Shown piece after piece: positions 18,082 through 25,745 of a stretch of 64,000 bases of DNA (within the stretch, counting starts at the first letter, position 1; every line of letters starts with the position of its first letter). Both the position numbers and the translations under genes were made by a program. This DNA comes from Clostridium sp. D33t1_170424_F3. Its GTDB lineage: Bacteria > Bacillota > Clostridia > Oscillospirales > Acutalibacteraceae. The stretch lies in the NCBI RefSeq assembly GCF_015667585.1, contig NZ_JADPEG010000004.1, positions 124,001 to 188,000 of the forward strand, written 5' to 3'. Under the pieces are notes generated by a model. The model had not been told where the DNA came from, ran no database searches, and saw nothing but the letters and a program-made list of their open reading frames with translations.

Positions 18082-18768
18082 TTAAATGATGCAGCCGTCT
18101 TGTACGGTGATCGTTCGGCTGCTGCATGCAGCAGCTTCCGGGGAGTGCGTCACCATGATAATGGTCTGTCCGCTGTTCTGGTTGATCTCCTGCAGCAGGC
18201 TCATAATTTCCGCCCCGGTTTTGCTGTCCAGGTTGCCGGTCGGTTCGTCTGCAAATAAAATTTCAGGGTTTCCGATTAAAGCACGGGCGATGGCCACGCG
18301 TTGCTGCTGCCCGCCCGATAATTCGCGGGGCGTATGGGTTCGCCGGTTGGACAAACCAACTATTTCCAAAATGTGATGAAGCTGTTTTTTGCAGCTTCCC
18401 ATGTTTTTACCGTCCAGAAGCAGCGGAAGCATCACATTTTCTTCCACATTCAGGTTGGGAATCAGGTTATAAAACTGAAATACAAACCCGATTTTCTGCC
18501 TCCTGAGCCGGCTCATTTTTTCATCCCCCAAACGGGAAATATCTGTACCGTTCAGCAGGACTTGCCCGCTGGTTGGTATGTCCAATCCTCCAAGGATGTA
18601 AAGCAGCGTGCTTTTCCCGGAGCCGGACGGTCCCATGATAGATACAAATTCGCCCTGCGCCACTTGCAGCGACAGGTCTTTCAATACCTTTGTCGTAGTG
18701 TCGCCAATCCGAAAGTTCTTCACAATATGTTTTCCCTCAACGGCTATTTTGCCAACGCTCTGTTTCAT
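18082..18768 (-). CDS. ABC transporter ATPase (LolD/MacB type)
   Basis: ATP-binding subunit for the FtsX-like permease upstream on this strand. Walker A GPSGSGKST, signature LSGGQQQRVAIARAL, Walker B ILFADEPTGNLDSKTG (the LDS after the D-loop is typical of the LolD/MacB/BceA group) and the H-loop MVTHSPEAA are present. 228 residues from ATG 18768, which has GGAG 7 nt upstream; an alternative TTG at 18798, behind GAGGAG, would overlap the permease by 8 bp. Part of the FMN-binding/permease/ATPase operon controlled by the adjacent two-component system; the substrate may be a peptide or lipid. Confidence 0.93.
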   Translation of the reverse strand: MKQSVGKIAVEGKHIVKNFRIGDTTTKVLKDLSLQVAQGEFVSIMGPSGSGKSTLLYILGGLDIPTSGQVLLNGTDISRLGDEKMSRLRRQKIGFVFQFYNLIPNLNVEENVMLPLLLDGKNMGSCKKQLHHILEIVGLSNRRTHTPRELSGGQQQRVAIARALIGNPEILFADEPTGNLDSKTGAEIMSLLQEINQNSGQTIIMVTHSPEAAACSSRTITVQDGCII

Positions 18769-18790
18769 TTGAAATCTCCAATCCTGTTGT

Positions 18791-21265
18791 TTACTCAAAT
18801 TTGATCTCCTCTACCAGCTTCATGTTCCGGCCTTTGACAACTGGGACAATGGAACCGAGCAGGGTTACTGCGATGCCCATACCGCCGGCGGTCAGGAAGG
18901 CCATGGCGTCTAATTCCGGGACCATTGAAATCTTGGGGCCTGCTACAAGAAAAATCGTTTGAATCTCCATGTAAGAGACAAAGATTGCCGTAATGGCGCC
19001 GATGAGTCCGGAGGAAAAGCCCTCAACCAGCGTCATTTTTGTGTTTTGGCGGTTGCTGAGTCCCACAGATTTATACATGGCAGTGCTGCGTCTTTTTTGT
19101 ATGCAGTTAATCAGCAGGTTGTTGATTACGCCCACGGCTGCCAATAGAAGGATCAGATAGGTCAGGCTGTGCATCGGCTGCAAAAAGGCGCCCACGGTAA
19201 CAAGTGCGTCGTTGTTAAACTCCTCTACAGTCCGGCTCCAGTTCGGTGTTTCACCAAAAAGATCGCGGATCTGCACCATGACGGCGTCCGGGTCCGCCGC
19301 GGTATAAGCAAGGAACTCATAGGCGGAAGCGCCAAAGTCAGACGCTGTAAAAGAGGAAGAAATGACAGCCTCAACGTCTGTGGCGCGTGACTTAAAGCAG
19401 CCGACTATCAGATAGTCGTTTTGCGTAACGCCGTTGGAAAGGGACAGGGTATCTCCAACGGAAGAGCCAATCCGTTTCATACAGTCTTCACTTAACAGGA
19501 CAGTCCTCTCTGTGGCAAAGGCAGGAACCGCTTGTTCGATCATTCCTTTTTCCGTTTCATGCAGCGCAAACATGGAACGGTACCAGTCCAGATGATCGGT
19601 TCCCTCCAAACGGCTCAATGTCGTGCCGTTTGCCTGTATCCGGTTTTTAAATACATGGAGAGGCAGCACCTTTTCGACGCCCTCCATATTTTTTACCTGT
19701 TCTACAAAGTTCGGTTCCATTTTTCCATCTGCAAATCCCTGCAGCTCTGCGCCTTTGAATACGTCGCTCACATAGGTTGTCACAAAGCTGCCCACAGTGG
19801 TAATTGCAATGACGGCAGAGATGCTGATAAAAAGCAGGGTGATATTCTGCTGCACGTTTTTGTTGTCCCGCATATTCCGGGCGGCAAGCCGTCCCTCGTT
19901 TCCCCAAAATATCCCGTAAAGGCGTTCCAGCCCCATGGAAAGCAGATTGGTCAACAGGGGAATTATCAAAATGGTTGCAGCGATCAATCCCAGCAGAGAG
20001 AACCCTCCTGCCAGGTACAGCATATTCCCGGTAACCAATTTGGGAAGCACAACGGAGGCAGCAAACAACGCTGTGCCCAAAACCACGATGAACCACCGGG
20101 AATCATGCGTTTCTTCTACCGTTCCGAATACCACGTCCTTGATTGGCAGACAACTTGCCCGGTGTACCGGGAACCACGCGGAAAACAGCGATACGGTAAC
20201 CGCGACGGCAAAAGAAAAAAGAATGCTGTATGGAGAAATCACAACTGGAATTTCAATTCCCTGTGTCAGGGATTGTCCCATCCCCTGTAAGATTAGTTTT
20301 AAGGCCAAAATGCCCGCAGGGATTCCAATCAGCCCGCCCATGCAGCCGTACAGGGCGCTTTCAAGAAGGAGAATGCGGGTTACGGCTGTTTGCGTCGCGC
20401 CTACACTGCGAAATGTACCGATTATCGGAAGACGGTCTAAGGTGATTACTTTGTAGCTGCTGTAAATGATGAAGATACTCATAGTCAGGGCGAAGAAGCT
20501 GATCAGAAAGAAGGGCATGGATTTTTGCCTTGCATCCGCTGCAATCTGCGCTTCGTTTACCACTTCAGATACCCTGTAAATTCCATCAGGCAATGCAGCC
20601 GATAATTCTTCTTTTAATTCACTTGTAGTAATGCCATCGGCAGGTTCAATCAGGATTTTACTGTATCCGTCCGTCTGACGGAGCAGCCCGGCCAGCGTGG
20701 AAGGGGGCAGCAGGGCGTTTGCGCCTCTTGTATGCCGTAAGAAAACCGTATCATAGGCGGCAATCGCCGCTACCTGCAGACGGATGGGATTTCCACCGAT
20801 TTGCAGGGTAATGGTGTCGCCTGCGTTTATATCGTATTTTGCAGTGAATCGGTCCGGTAAAATGACTTGATCTCCGGAAAAATTGTCCAGCATTCCGCCG
20901 TCAATCAGCCTGGGTGGATTGATCTGTTGGAGCTGTGCGAAATCTGCCGCAATCAGGTCAAGGCTCTCGTAGTAACCGTTTTCGTGGTAAAGAGCGGTCC
21001 CCTCCAAAATACCAACGCTTGTTTTGATGGAAGACAGGTTAGGGAGTATATCCATATGGATGCCGCCTTTTGCCGCCGTTACAGAAAGCGTTGCGCTTCC
21101 AGCCATACCGCGGGCCATTTTCCGCTGGGCGCTTTCATAAGACGCGCTGATGGAAAAAGATACGAATAGCAGTGTGGTGGAAAGCAAAATGGACAGCAGC
21201 ATAACGGCTGTGCGTGTTTTGCGTTCTTTTACATTTGTTAAAATGTACTTCAGGATAATTTTCAT
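18791..21265 (-). CDS. ABC transporter permease with two FtsX domains
   Basis: 824-residue membrane protein of the MacB/BceB-like superfamily. One transmembrane helix at residues about 18-40, a large extracytoplasmic domain (about 45-250), a first FtsX core (about 255-370), further helices, a second extracytoplasmic domain (about 470-670) and a second FtsX core to the C-terminus. It is a fused two-copy permease that pairs with the ATPase just downstream. ATG 21265 lies 15 bp after the FMN-binding gene. Such MacB-type systems couple ATP hydrolysis to work outside the membrane rather than classic transport; the cargo is unknown. Confidence 0.9.
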   Translation of the reverse strand: MKIILKYILTNVKERKTRTAVMLLSILLSTTLLFVSFSISASYESAQRKMARGMAGSATLSVTAAKGGIHMDILPNLSSIKTSVGILEGTALYHENGYYESLDLIAADFAQLQQINPPRLIDGGMLDNFSGDQVILPDRFTAKYDINAGDTITLQIGGNPIRLQVAAIAAYDTVFLRHTRGANALLPPSTLAGLLRQTDGYSKILIEPADGITTSELKEELSAALPDGIYRVSEVVNEAQIAADARQKSMPFFLISFFALTMSIFIIYSSYKVITLDRLPIIGTFRSVGATQTAVTRILLLESALYGCMGGLIGIPAGILALKLILQGMGQSLTQGIEIPVVISPYSILFSFAVAVTVSLFSAWFPVHRASCLPIKDVVFGTVEETHDSRWFIVVLGTALFAASVVLPKLVTGNMLYLAGGFSLLGLIAATILIIPLLTNLLSMGLERLYGIFWGNEGRLAARNMRDNKNVQQNITLLFISISAVIAITTVGSFVTTYVSDVFKGAELQGFADGKMEPNFVEQVKNMEGVEKVLPLHVFKNRIQANGTTLSRLEGTDHLDWYRSMFALHETEKGMIEQAVPAFATERTVLLSEDCMKRIGSSVGDTLSLSNGVTQNDYLIVGCFKSRATDVEAVISSSFTASDFGASAYEFLAYTAADPDAVMVQIRDLFGETPNWSRTVEEFNNDALVTVGAFLQPMHSLTYLILLLAAVGVINNLLINCIQKRRSTAMYKSVGLSNRQNTKMTLVEGFSSGLIGAITAIFVSYMEIQTIFLVAGPKISMVPELDAMAFLTAGGMGIAVTLLGSIVPVVKGRNMKLVEEIKFE

Positions 21266-21280
21266 AATGCTACCTGCTTT

Positions 21281-21685
21281 CTATTTAGACGTAGACGGCG
21301 TTTCTGCGTGAACCAATGCGTTTTCAATTGCTTTTAAAACGGTGTCGCTGGTGAGCGTTGCCCCGGTTATGGCGTCAACCTCCAATGACTGTTCGGAGCA
21401 CACAGCCCTTGCGGTCCGTTCCGCCTGCTCCATATAAGAGGCTTTGTGCTCCACAATCTCAATATCGGCCATTTTATGGTCTTGTACCCGCACCTTGACA
21501 ACGGCAAAAAGAACCTTGTTTTGACAGACGCCGATATAATCCCCGTCCTGAATCGCAGAGAGATCGATCGCACCGATTTCCAATCTCTGCGGGCGCAGCA
21601 GGAGCGCCGTAATAGCGAACCCCGCGCACAAGGCGACGGTCGCGGTTAGCAGATACAACCGCATCTGTTTCCATTTCCCTTTCAC
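21281..21685 (-). CDS. Membrane-anchored FMN-binding domain protein
   Basis: 134 residues: a single N-terminal transmembrane anchor (about 10-30) and an FMN_bind domain. The motif DAITGATLTSDTV carries the Thr that in this family (NqrC/RnfG-like) is flavinylated through a phosphoester bond. I chose GTG 21685 because AAAGGGGGTG ends 5 nt upstream; the longer frame to 21724 would run through the hairpin. First gene of the operon with the ABC transporter. Flavinylation would need an ApbE transferase elsewhere in the genome. Role: probable extracytosolic electron transfer, inferred from family. Confidence 0.88.
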   Translation of the reverse strand: MKGKWKQMRLYLLTATVALCAGFAITALLLRPQRLEIGAIDLSAIQDGDYIGVCQNKVLFAVVKVRVQDHKMADIEIVEHKASYMEQAERTARAVCSEQSLEVDAITGATLTSDTVLKAIENALVHAETPSTSK

Positions 21686-21709
21686 GAATCCACCCCCTTT
21701 GCAAATAAA

Positions 21710-21754
21710 AAGGTTGGTAAACAATCACTGTAATCAGGATAGTTTACCAACCTT
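21710..21754 (-). terminator. Inverted repeat between the two-component and FMN/ABC operons
   Basis: A 13-bp perfect inverted repeat, AAGGTTGGTAAAC (21710-21722) and GTTTACCAACCTT (21742-21754), followed on the minus strand by TTTTATTT. Read on that strand it is an intrinsic terminator for the sensor-kinase transcript, or an attenuator in the leader of the FMN-binding gene. Confidence 0.75.
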
Positions 21755-21788
21755 AATGTCATCTTCAGAGAACCTTAATTAACCTTAA
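21749..21788 (-). promoter_or_regulatory. Direct repeats, probable response-regulator operator
   Basis: Three exact copies of TTAAGGTT on the minus strand (plus strand AACCTTAA at 21749-21756, 21771-21778 and 21781-21788), with start-to-start distances of 22 and 10 bp, about two and one helical turns. They lie just upstream of the FMN/ABC operon and overlap the 3' end of the kinase gene. Direct repeats at 10-11 bp are the typical site for OmpR-family dimers. Confidence 0.6.
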
Positions 21789-23196
21789 CGCCAGGAAATA
21801 AAATTTGGAAGGAGGTGCCGACGCCGGGAATACTGGAACCCGAAATGGTACCGCCGTGGCGTTCAATAATGCTTTTGGCGATCGCCAGCCCCAGACCGGA
21901 CCCTTCCGGCTTTTTTTCGGTGCTGGTACCGCGATAATATCGGTCAAAGAGATGTGCCGTTTCTTCCGCCGTCATGCCGTTCCCGTTGTCTGCCAGATCG
22001 ATTCGGACCGTTTCGCCAGAACCTGAAACCCGCAGGGTGACCTCCGTGTCCGCCCTGCCATGTACAAAAGAGTTGATGACCAGATTGCGGAAGGCCCGCG
22101 TGAAAAGCGTTTGGTCAAATGTAAGGTCAATGCGTTCTGCGTTGCTCTCAAAATGAATGATCCGATTTTCATAATCCGGGGTGTTCAAAAGGTCAATGAC
22201 CAGTTCTCTTAAGAAGCGGACGATATTTTGCTCTTTTTCCTTCATGGGAAGCATGCCGTTTTCCAATTGATAGGTTAATTTTAAATCGTCAATCAGCGTT
22301 TCCATGTATGCCGCATTTTTCAGCAGGATACCGGCATAGCGTTTGCATTGCGTTTCATTGTTACTGATGTCTTCCAGCAACAGTTCCGCGTAGCCCTTGA
22401 TGGGGGAAAGCGGTGTTTTTAAGTCGTGGGTAATGTTGGCGATCCATTCCTCCCGCATTTTTTCTGTCTGCGTTTGCAGCTGGTCGCTGGCCCTGATTTC
22501 CGCGTCCAACGCGTTCAAACTGTCGTACAGGTCGCGGAAGGCGCTGTGGTCATGGACAGGAAGATAGCTTCTGGAAGAGAGGTCCCGAATGGACGTTGTC
22601 AGCTGTTTCATGGCTTTTGTGGTCCAAAGTCCATATAAAACGCCGGAAATCATAGCAACCAGAAAAAGGACGCCTAAAACAAAAAGCACAATGGTTTTTC
22701 CGCCTGTAAATCTTTCTCCATTCAAGTACATGGTGACTTTCAAAATTTTTACAGGGAAGTACAGGATATACGCATAGTCCTTTTCTTCGTTGGAGACTGT
22801 TCCAACGAAGGCGGTAACCGGTCTGTCTTTTGCCTGCCCCGTTTGATAAAGGTGCAGCAGATCTGCGGTGGAATAGGCATCCATCGCCTGCTGAGGCTTT
22901 TGGTAATGATATACGTCCTTGCCAGACGAATCCAGTATCTGCAGTCCTATATGATTGTCATGCAGCAGCGCAATACCTGCCTGCTTAATCTGTGGTGCGT
23001 TGTCAATAAAAAGTATTTGTTCCCTGAAATCCTCTGTAAAGGTCTTCGGCCAGTCGCTTCTTTTCATGGAGCCGTCCGGCTGCTGAACGGTAATCAACAG
23101 GAAGCTGAGACAGGCCACTGCCAGAATTGTGCCGAACAGAGACAAAAAGAAAAGCAGATAAATATGTAATACTGTACGGTAACCGGATTTTTTCAT
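21775..23196 (-). CDS. Sensor histidine kinase
   Basis: 473-residue transmembrane kinase. Transmembrane helices at about 10-35 and 165-190 flank an extracytoplasmic sensor domain of about 130 residues. HAMP-like linker, then a HisKA domain with NITHDLKTPLSP (phospho-accepting His257), and a HATPase with N-box VINSFVHG, G1 DNGNGM and G2 GSGLGLAIAKSI. ATG 23196 immediately follows the regulator's stop codon, so the two are coupled. It should phosphorylate the regulator at 23197-23901 and so control the FMN/ABC operon downstream. Its ligand is unknown. Confidence 0.94.
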   Translation of the reverse strand: MKKSGYRTVLHIYLLFFLSLFGTILAVACLSFLLITVQQPDGSMKRSDWPKTFTEDFREQILFIDNAPQIKQAGIALLHDNHIGLQILDSSGKDVYHYQKPQQAMDAYSTADLLHLYQTGQAKDRPVTAFVGTVSNEEKDYAYILYFPVKILKVTMYLNGERFTGGKTIVLFVLGVLFLVAMISGVLYGLWTTKAMKQLTTSIRDLSSRSYLPVHDHSAFRDLYDSLNALDAEIRASDQLQTQTEKMREEWIANITHDLKTPLSPIKGYAELLLEDISNNETQCKRYAGILLKNAAYMETLIDDLKLTYQLENGMLPMKEKEQNIVRFLRELVIDLLNTPDYENRIIHFESNAERIDLTFDQTLFTRAFRNLVINSFVHGRADTEVTLRVSGSGETVRIDLADNGNGMTAEETAHLFDRYYRGTSTEKKPEGSGLGLAIAKSIIERHGGTISGSSIPGVGTSFQILFPGVKVN

Positions 23197-23901
23197 TTAG
23201 TCAGTCCTTCTCTTGAGCTTATAGCCAAGGCCTTTCACCGTAATCAGCTGCTGCGGATGGGAGGGGAACTCTTCTATCTTTTCCCGTAAATGCCGGATAT
23301 GCACCATGATGGTGTTGTCACAGATGCTGCTGTACTCACCCCACACCTGCTCATAGAGCCGCTCTTTGCTGATGATTTTTTCTGCGTTTTCCATCAGATA
23401 GGTGAGCAGGAAAAATTCGCGACCGGTGAGGCTGATTTCTTTTCCCGATTTGTAGGCACGGCAGCTTTCTTTGTCAATCGAAAGCGGGCCGACGGTCAGG
23501 CGGGGATTCTCATCTAAGGATGAAGTCGCCTGATATTGCTGACGGCGAAGCTGGGCCTTCACACGGAACACGACTTCACGCGGGCTGAACGGCTTAGTAA
23601 TGTAGTCGTCTCCGCCGCAGGAAAGTCCGAGGATTTTATCGATATCATCGTTTTTCGAGGATAGAAACAGGATCGAGCAGAAGGAAAATTCGCGTATTTT
23701 TTTACAAACCTCAAGCCCGTCAAGGTCGGGAAGCATGATATCCAGCACTACAACGTCGGGGGAACATTCCCGGCAGGCTTTGATTGCCGCCGCCCCGGTA
23801 GTTGCTTTTTGAATATTTTGAAATCCTTCCTGGCGCAAAATTTCTTCCATCAAGTCCACGATGTCTCTTTCATCATCTACCAGCAGAATTTTATGATCCA
23901 T
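23197..23901 (-). CDS. OmpR-family response regulator
   Basis: 234-residue regulator: receiver domain with DDE acidic pocket and phospho-acceptor Asp54 in VVVLDIMLPDLDG, the conserved Lys in YITKPFSPREV, and a C-terminal winged-helix domain (LTGREFFLLTYL ... TIMVHIRHLREKIE). I chose ATG 23901; a GTG three codons upstream is possible. First gene of the two-component operon. The TTAAGGTT repeats before the adjacent ABC operon are candidate binding sites. Confidence 0.95.
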   Translation of the reverse strand: MDHKILLVDDERDIVDLMEEILRQEGFQNIQKATTGAAAIKACRECSPDVVVLDIMLPDLDGLEVCKKIREFSFCSILFLSSKNDDIDKILGLSCGGDDYITKPFSPREVVFRVKAQLRRQQYQATSSLDENPRLTVGPLSIDKESCRAYKSGKEISLTGREFFLLTYLMENAEKIISKERLYEQVWGEYSSICDNTIMVHIRHLREKIEEFPSHPQQLITVKGLGYKLKRRTD

Positions 23902-24095
23902 AAACGTCACCCGCTTTCTGTGTTTTACCTGCCAGAGCTTTTGTGCTTCCGCCAGCTACATTATAATTGTGCGGTCCAAACAATGCAAGCAATGGGGAAG
24001 TTTCTGAAAGGATAAGGGAAGAACCCATGGCGGTTCCAAACCGTCTGCTAGAATTTACCGCTATCATTTTCAATGGATTTATATTAAGATTAAAT

Positions 24096-24112
24096 TGTTA
24101 CAAACTTGTAAC
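24096..24112 (+). promoter_or_regulatory. WalR-type box upstream of the CAP-domain gene
   Basis: TGTTAC-N5-TGTAAC fits the published WalR (YycF) consensus TGTWAH-N5-TGTWAH exactly. It is 32 bp before the start codon of a secreted protein, so it lies close to or within the promoter, a location typical of repression. A possible -35/-10 pair (TTTTCA at 24067, TTAAAT at 24090) is weak. Confidence 0.45.
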
Positions 24113-24143
24113 CAATACGTTGAATCGATAGGAGGTAAAAATT

Positions 24144-25136
24144 ATGAAGCAATTAAGACTGCTGATGATCGTTCTGGCACTGCTGACGGCATCCGTTCAG
24201 TTACCGGTTGATCCGGGAAATTCGCACCCAAACGGCGTGTATCAGCCGGTGGGGGACAGTGTGGATTTAGAGGTGAATGAGGAAAATACGGTCCCCGGGG
24301 AACCGGAAAAACCGGAGATGGCAGAACCGGATGTGGAAGCGCCCTACATAGAGGACGACGGTTCCATGGGTTCCGGTGTGATTTCTGTCCCGGATACAGA
24401 TTCACGTCCTGAGCCGTCTGAAGACGAACCCCAGACGGAAGTTTCGCAGCCCGAAGAATCGTTGCATCCTGATGCGTCTGAGGATTCCGAAACGTCTTCA
24501 AACCCGGGAACATCTTCCCCGCCTGAAACGTCCTCACGGCCTGAGACGCCTTCGCGCCCCAGTATTCCCTGGTGCCCGGAGATACCTTTGCGTCCGATAC
24601 TGCCTTGGTGCCCCGAAGCGCCTTCACAGCCTGATGTGCCTTCGCTGCCTGACACGCCTTCGCAGCCCGATACACCTTCAAAGCCCGACACGCCTTCGGA
24701 ACCAGAGTCTCCCGTGCCGCCTTCTTCGGAGCCGGAGACGCCTGACACAGACACGGATATGCTGTCTTATGCCGAGCAGGTGGTAAAACTGGTCAATCAG
24801 GAGAGGGCCAAGGCGGGGCTTGCTCCGCTTACGCTCAGCCAGCCGGTTGCCTCAGCCGCGCAGGTAAGGGCCAAAGAGATTACACAATCCTTTTCGCATA
24901 CCCGGCCGGATGGAAGAAGCTTTTCTACCGCACTGACCGAACAAAATGTGAGCTATAGGAGCTCCGGCGAAAATATCGCATGGGGACAGAAGACTCCGGA
25001 ACAGGTGATGCAGGGCTGGATGAACAGCGAAGGCCACAGGAAGAATATTATGAATGCGAAATTTACGTCGATCGGCGTGGGGTATCACCGCAATGCATCC
25101 GGCGTAAATTATTGGACGCAGTTATTTATTGGCTAA
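24144..25136 (+). CDS. Secreted CAP/SCP-domain protein with proline-rich repeat linker
   Basis: 330 residues. A signal peptide (about 1-22) is followed by an acidic linker and then a Pro/Ser/Glu-rich region (about 90-205) built of irregular P-(S/T)-x-P-(D/E)-(T/V)-P units. The C-terminal CAP domain (about 210-330) is of the YkwD type: VVKLVNQERAKAGLAPL, the His/Glu site residues in SFSHTRPDGRS and SGENIAWG, and GHRKNIMNAKFTSIGVG. CAP proteins of this group occur in spore-coat or extracellular settings; no enzymatic role is proven. ATG 24144 follows TAGGAGG. Single gene between a WalR-like box and terminators. Confidence 0.9.
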   Translation: MKQLRLLMIVLALLTASVQLPVDPGNSHPNGVYQPVGDSVDLEVNEENTVPGEPEKPEMAEPDVEAPYIEDDGSMGSGVISVPDTDSRPEPSEDEPQTEVSQPEESLHPDASEDSETSSNPGTSSPPETSSRPETPSRPSIPWCPEIPLRPILPWCPEAPSQPDVPSLPDTPSQPDTPSKPDTPSEPESPVPPSSEPETPDTDTDMLSYAEQVVKLVNQERAKAGLAPLTLSQPVASAAQVRAKEITQSFSHTRPDGRSFSTALTEQNVSYRSSGENIAWGQKTPEQVMQGWMNSEGHRKNIMNAKFTSIGVGYHRNASGVNYWTQLFIG

Positions 25137-25168
25137 CTGTTTACGCCCTGTAAGATGCACTTTTTTGA

Positions 25169-25246
25169 ACAGACGCGTGCGTCTGTGGTTTTTCACATGT
25201 ATGAATAGGGACCTGTTTTCTGCTTTTACAGGAGACAGGTCCTTTT
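25169..25246 (+). terminator. Two hairpins after the CAP gene, the second a terminator
   Basis: First a near-perfect palindrome ACAGACGC/GCGTCTGT (25169-25186) then GGTTTTTC; second GGACCTGT (25209-25216) / ACAGGTCC (25235-25242) followed by TTTTCT. Confidence 0.7.
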
Positions 25247-25303
25247 CTATGTTCCGATGGTTGCAAAAGAGCGTAAATTTTCGTCTGAATTTTCCTTCCG
25301 ACA

Positions 25304-25313
25304 CATATATTTA
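25304..25313 (+). promoter_or_regulatory. Possible mother-cell sigma (SigE/SigK) -10 element
   Basis: CATATATTTA fits CATANNNT, the -10 consensus of sporulation sigma factors E and K, and lies about 20 bp before the AAAGGAGGG site of the cortex-lytic operon. The -35 box was not clearly defined, so this is tentative. Confidence 0.3.
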
Positions 25314-25344
25314 GGGTATAAGAACAGAGAAAGGAGGGATCAGT

Positions 25345-25734
25345 ATGCCCTCGCAGGGATACCTTATGGCCCGTGTTTTCACTTCAGACGCAATGATTCC
25401 CGTGGAGGACGCGACGGTTACGGTTACGCAGAAGTCGCCGGACGGACTGACAGAGCTTCTTGCCGTCTGGTTGACCGATGAAAGCGGCGCAACCAGATCG
25501 ATCAGCATTCCAACACCCGATCTGGCGGCAAGTCAGGCGCCGTCTGAGGAACGCCCGTTTTCCCTGGTTGATGTGACGGCGGAGCACCCGCAATATGAAC
25601 GAATTATCGTGGAGGATGTGCAAATCTTTCCAGATACCGTATCGGAACAAAATTTACAGTTCATTCCCCTGGATGAGGCGCCGGAGGTCTGGAACCAGAC
25701 AGAAACCTTCAGCGTTCCGCCGCAGAACTTGTAA
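25345..25734 (+). CDS. Small beta-sandwich protein of the cortex-lytic operon
   Basis: 129 residues without signal peptide. The start (GYLMARVFTSDAMIPVEDATVTVTQ) and SLVDVTAEHPQYERIIVEDVQIFPD look like a carboxypeptidase-regulatory/transthyretin-like beta-sandwich, often used to carry or display partner proteins. ATG 25345 follows AAAGGAGGG. It ends 11 bp before the SleC-like gene, whose ribosome site overlaps its stop codon, so it is co-translated with a spore-cortex protein. I infer a role in spore assembly or localisation of that enzyme; the family name is uncertain. Confidence 0.75.
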   Translation: MPSQGYLMARVFTSDAMIPVEDATVTVTQKSPDGLTELLAVWLTDESGATRSISIPTPDLAASQAPSEERPFSLVDVTAEHPQYERIIVEDVQIFPDTVSEQNLQFIPLDEAPEVWNQTETFSVPPQNL

Positions 25735-25745
25735 GGAGGTACGTT

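Noticed and set aside
24344-24754. Gly/Ser/Glu-repeat ORF on the minus strand
   Set aside because: It is the reverse reading of the Pro-rich repeat linker of the CAP protein; no start signals.
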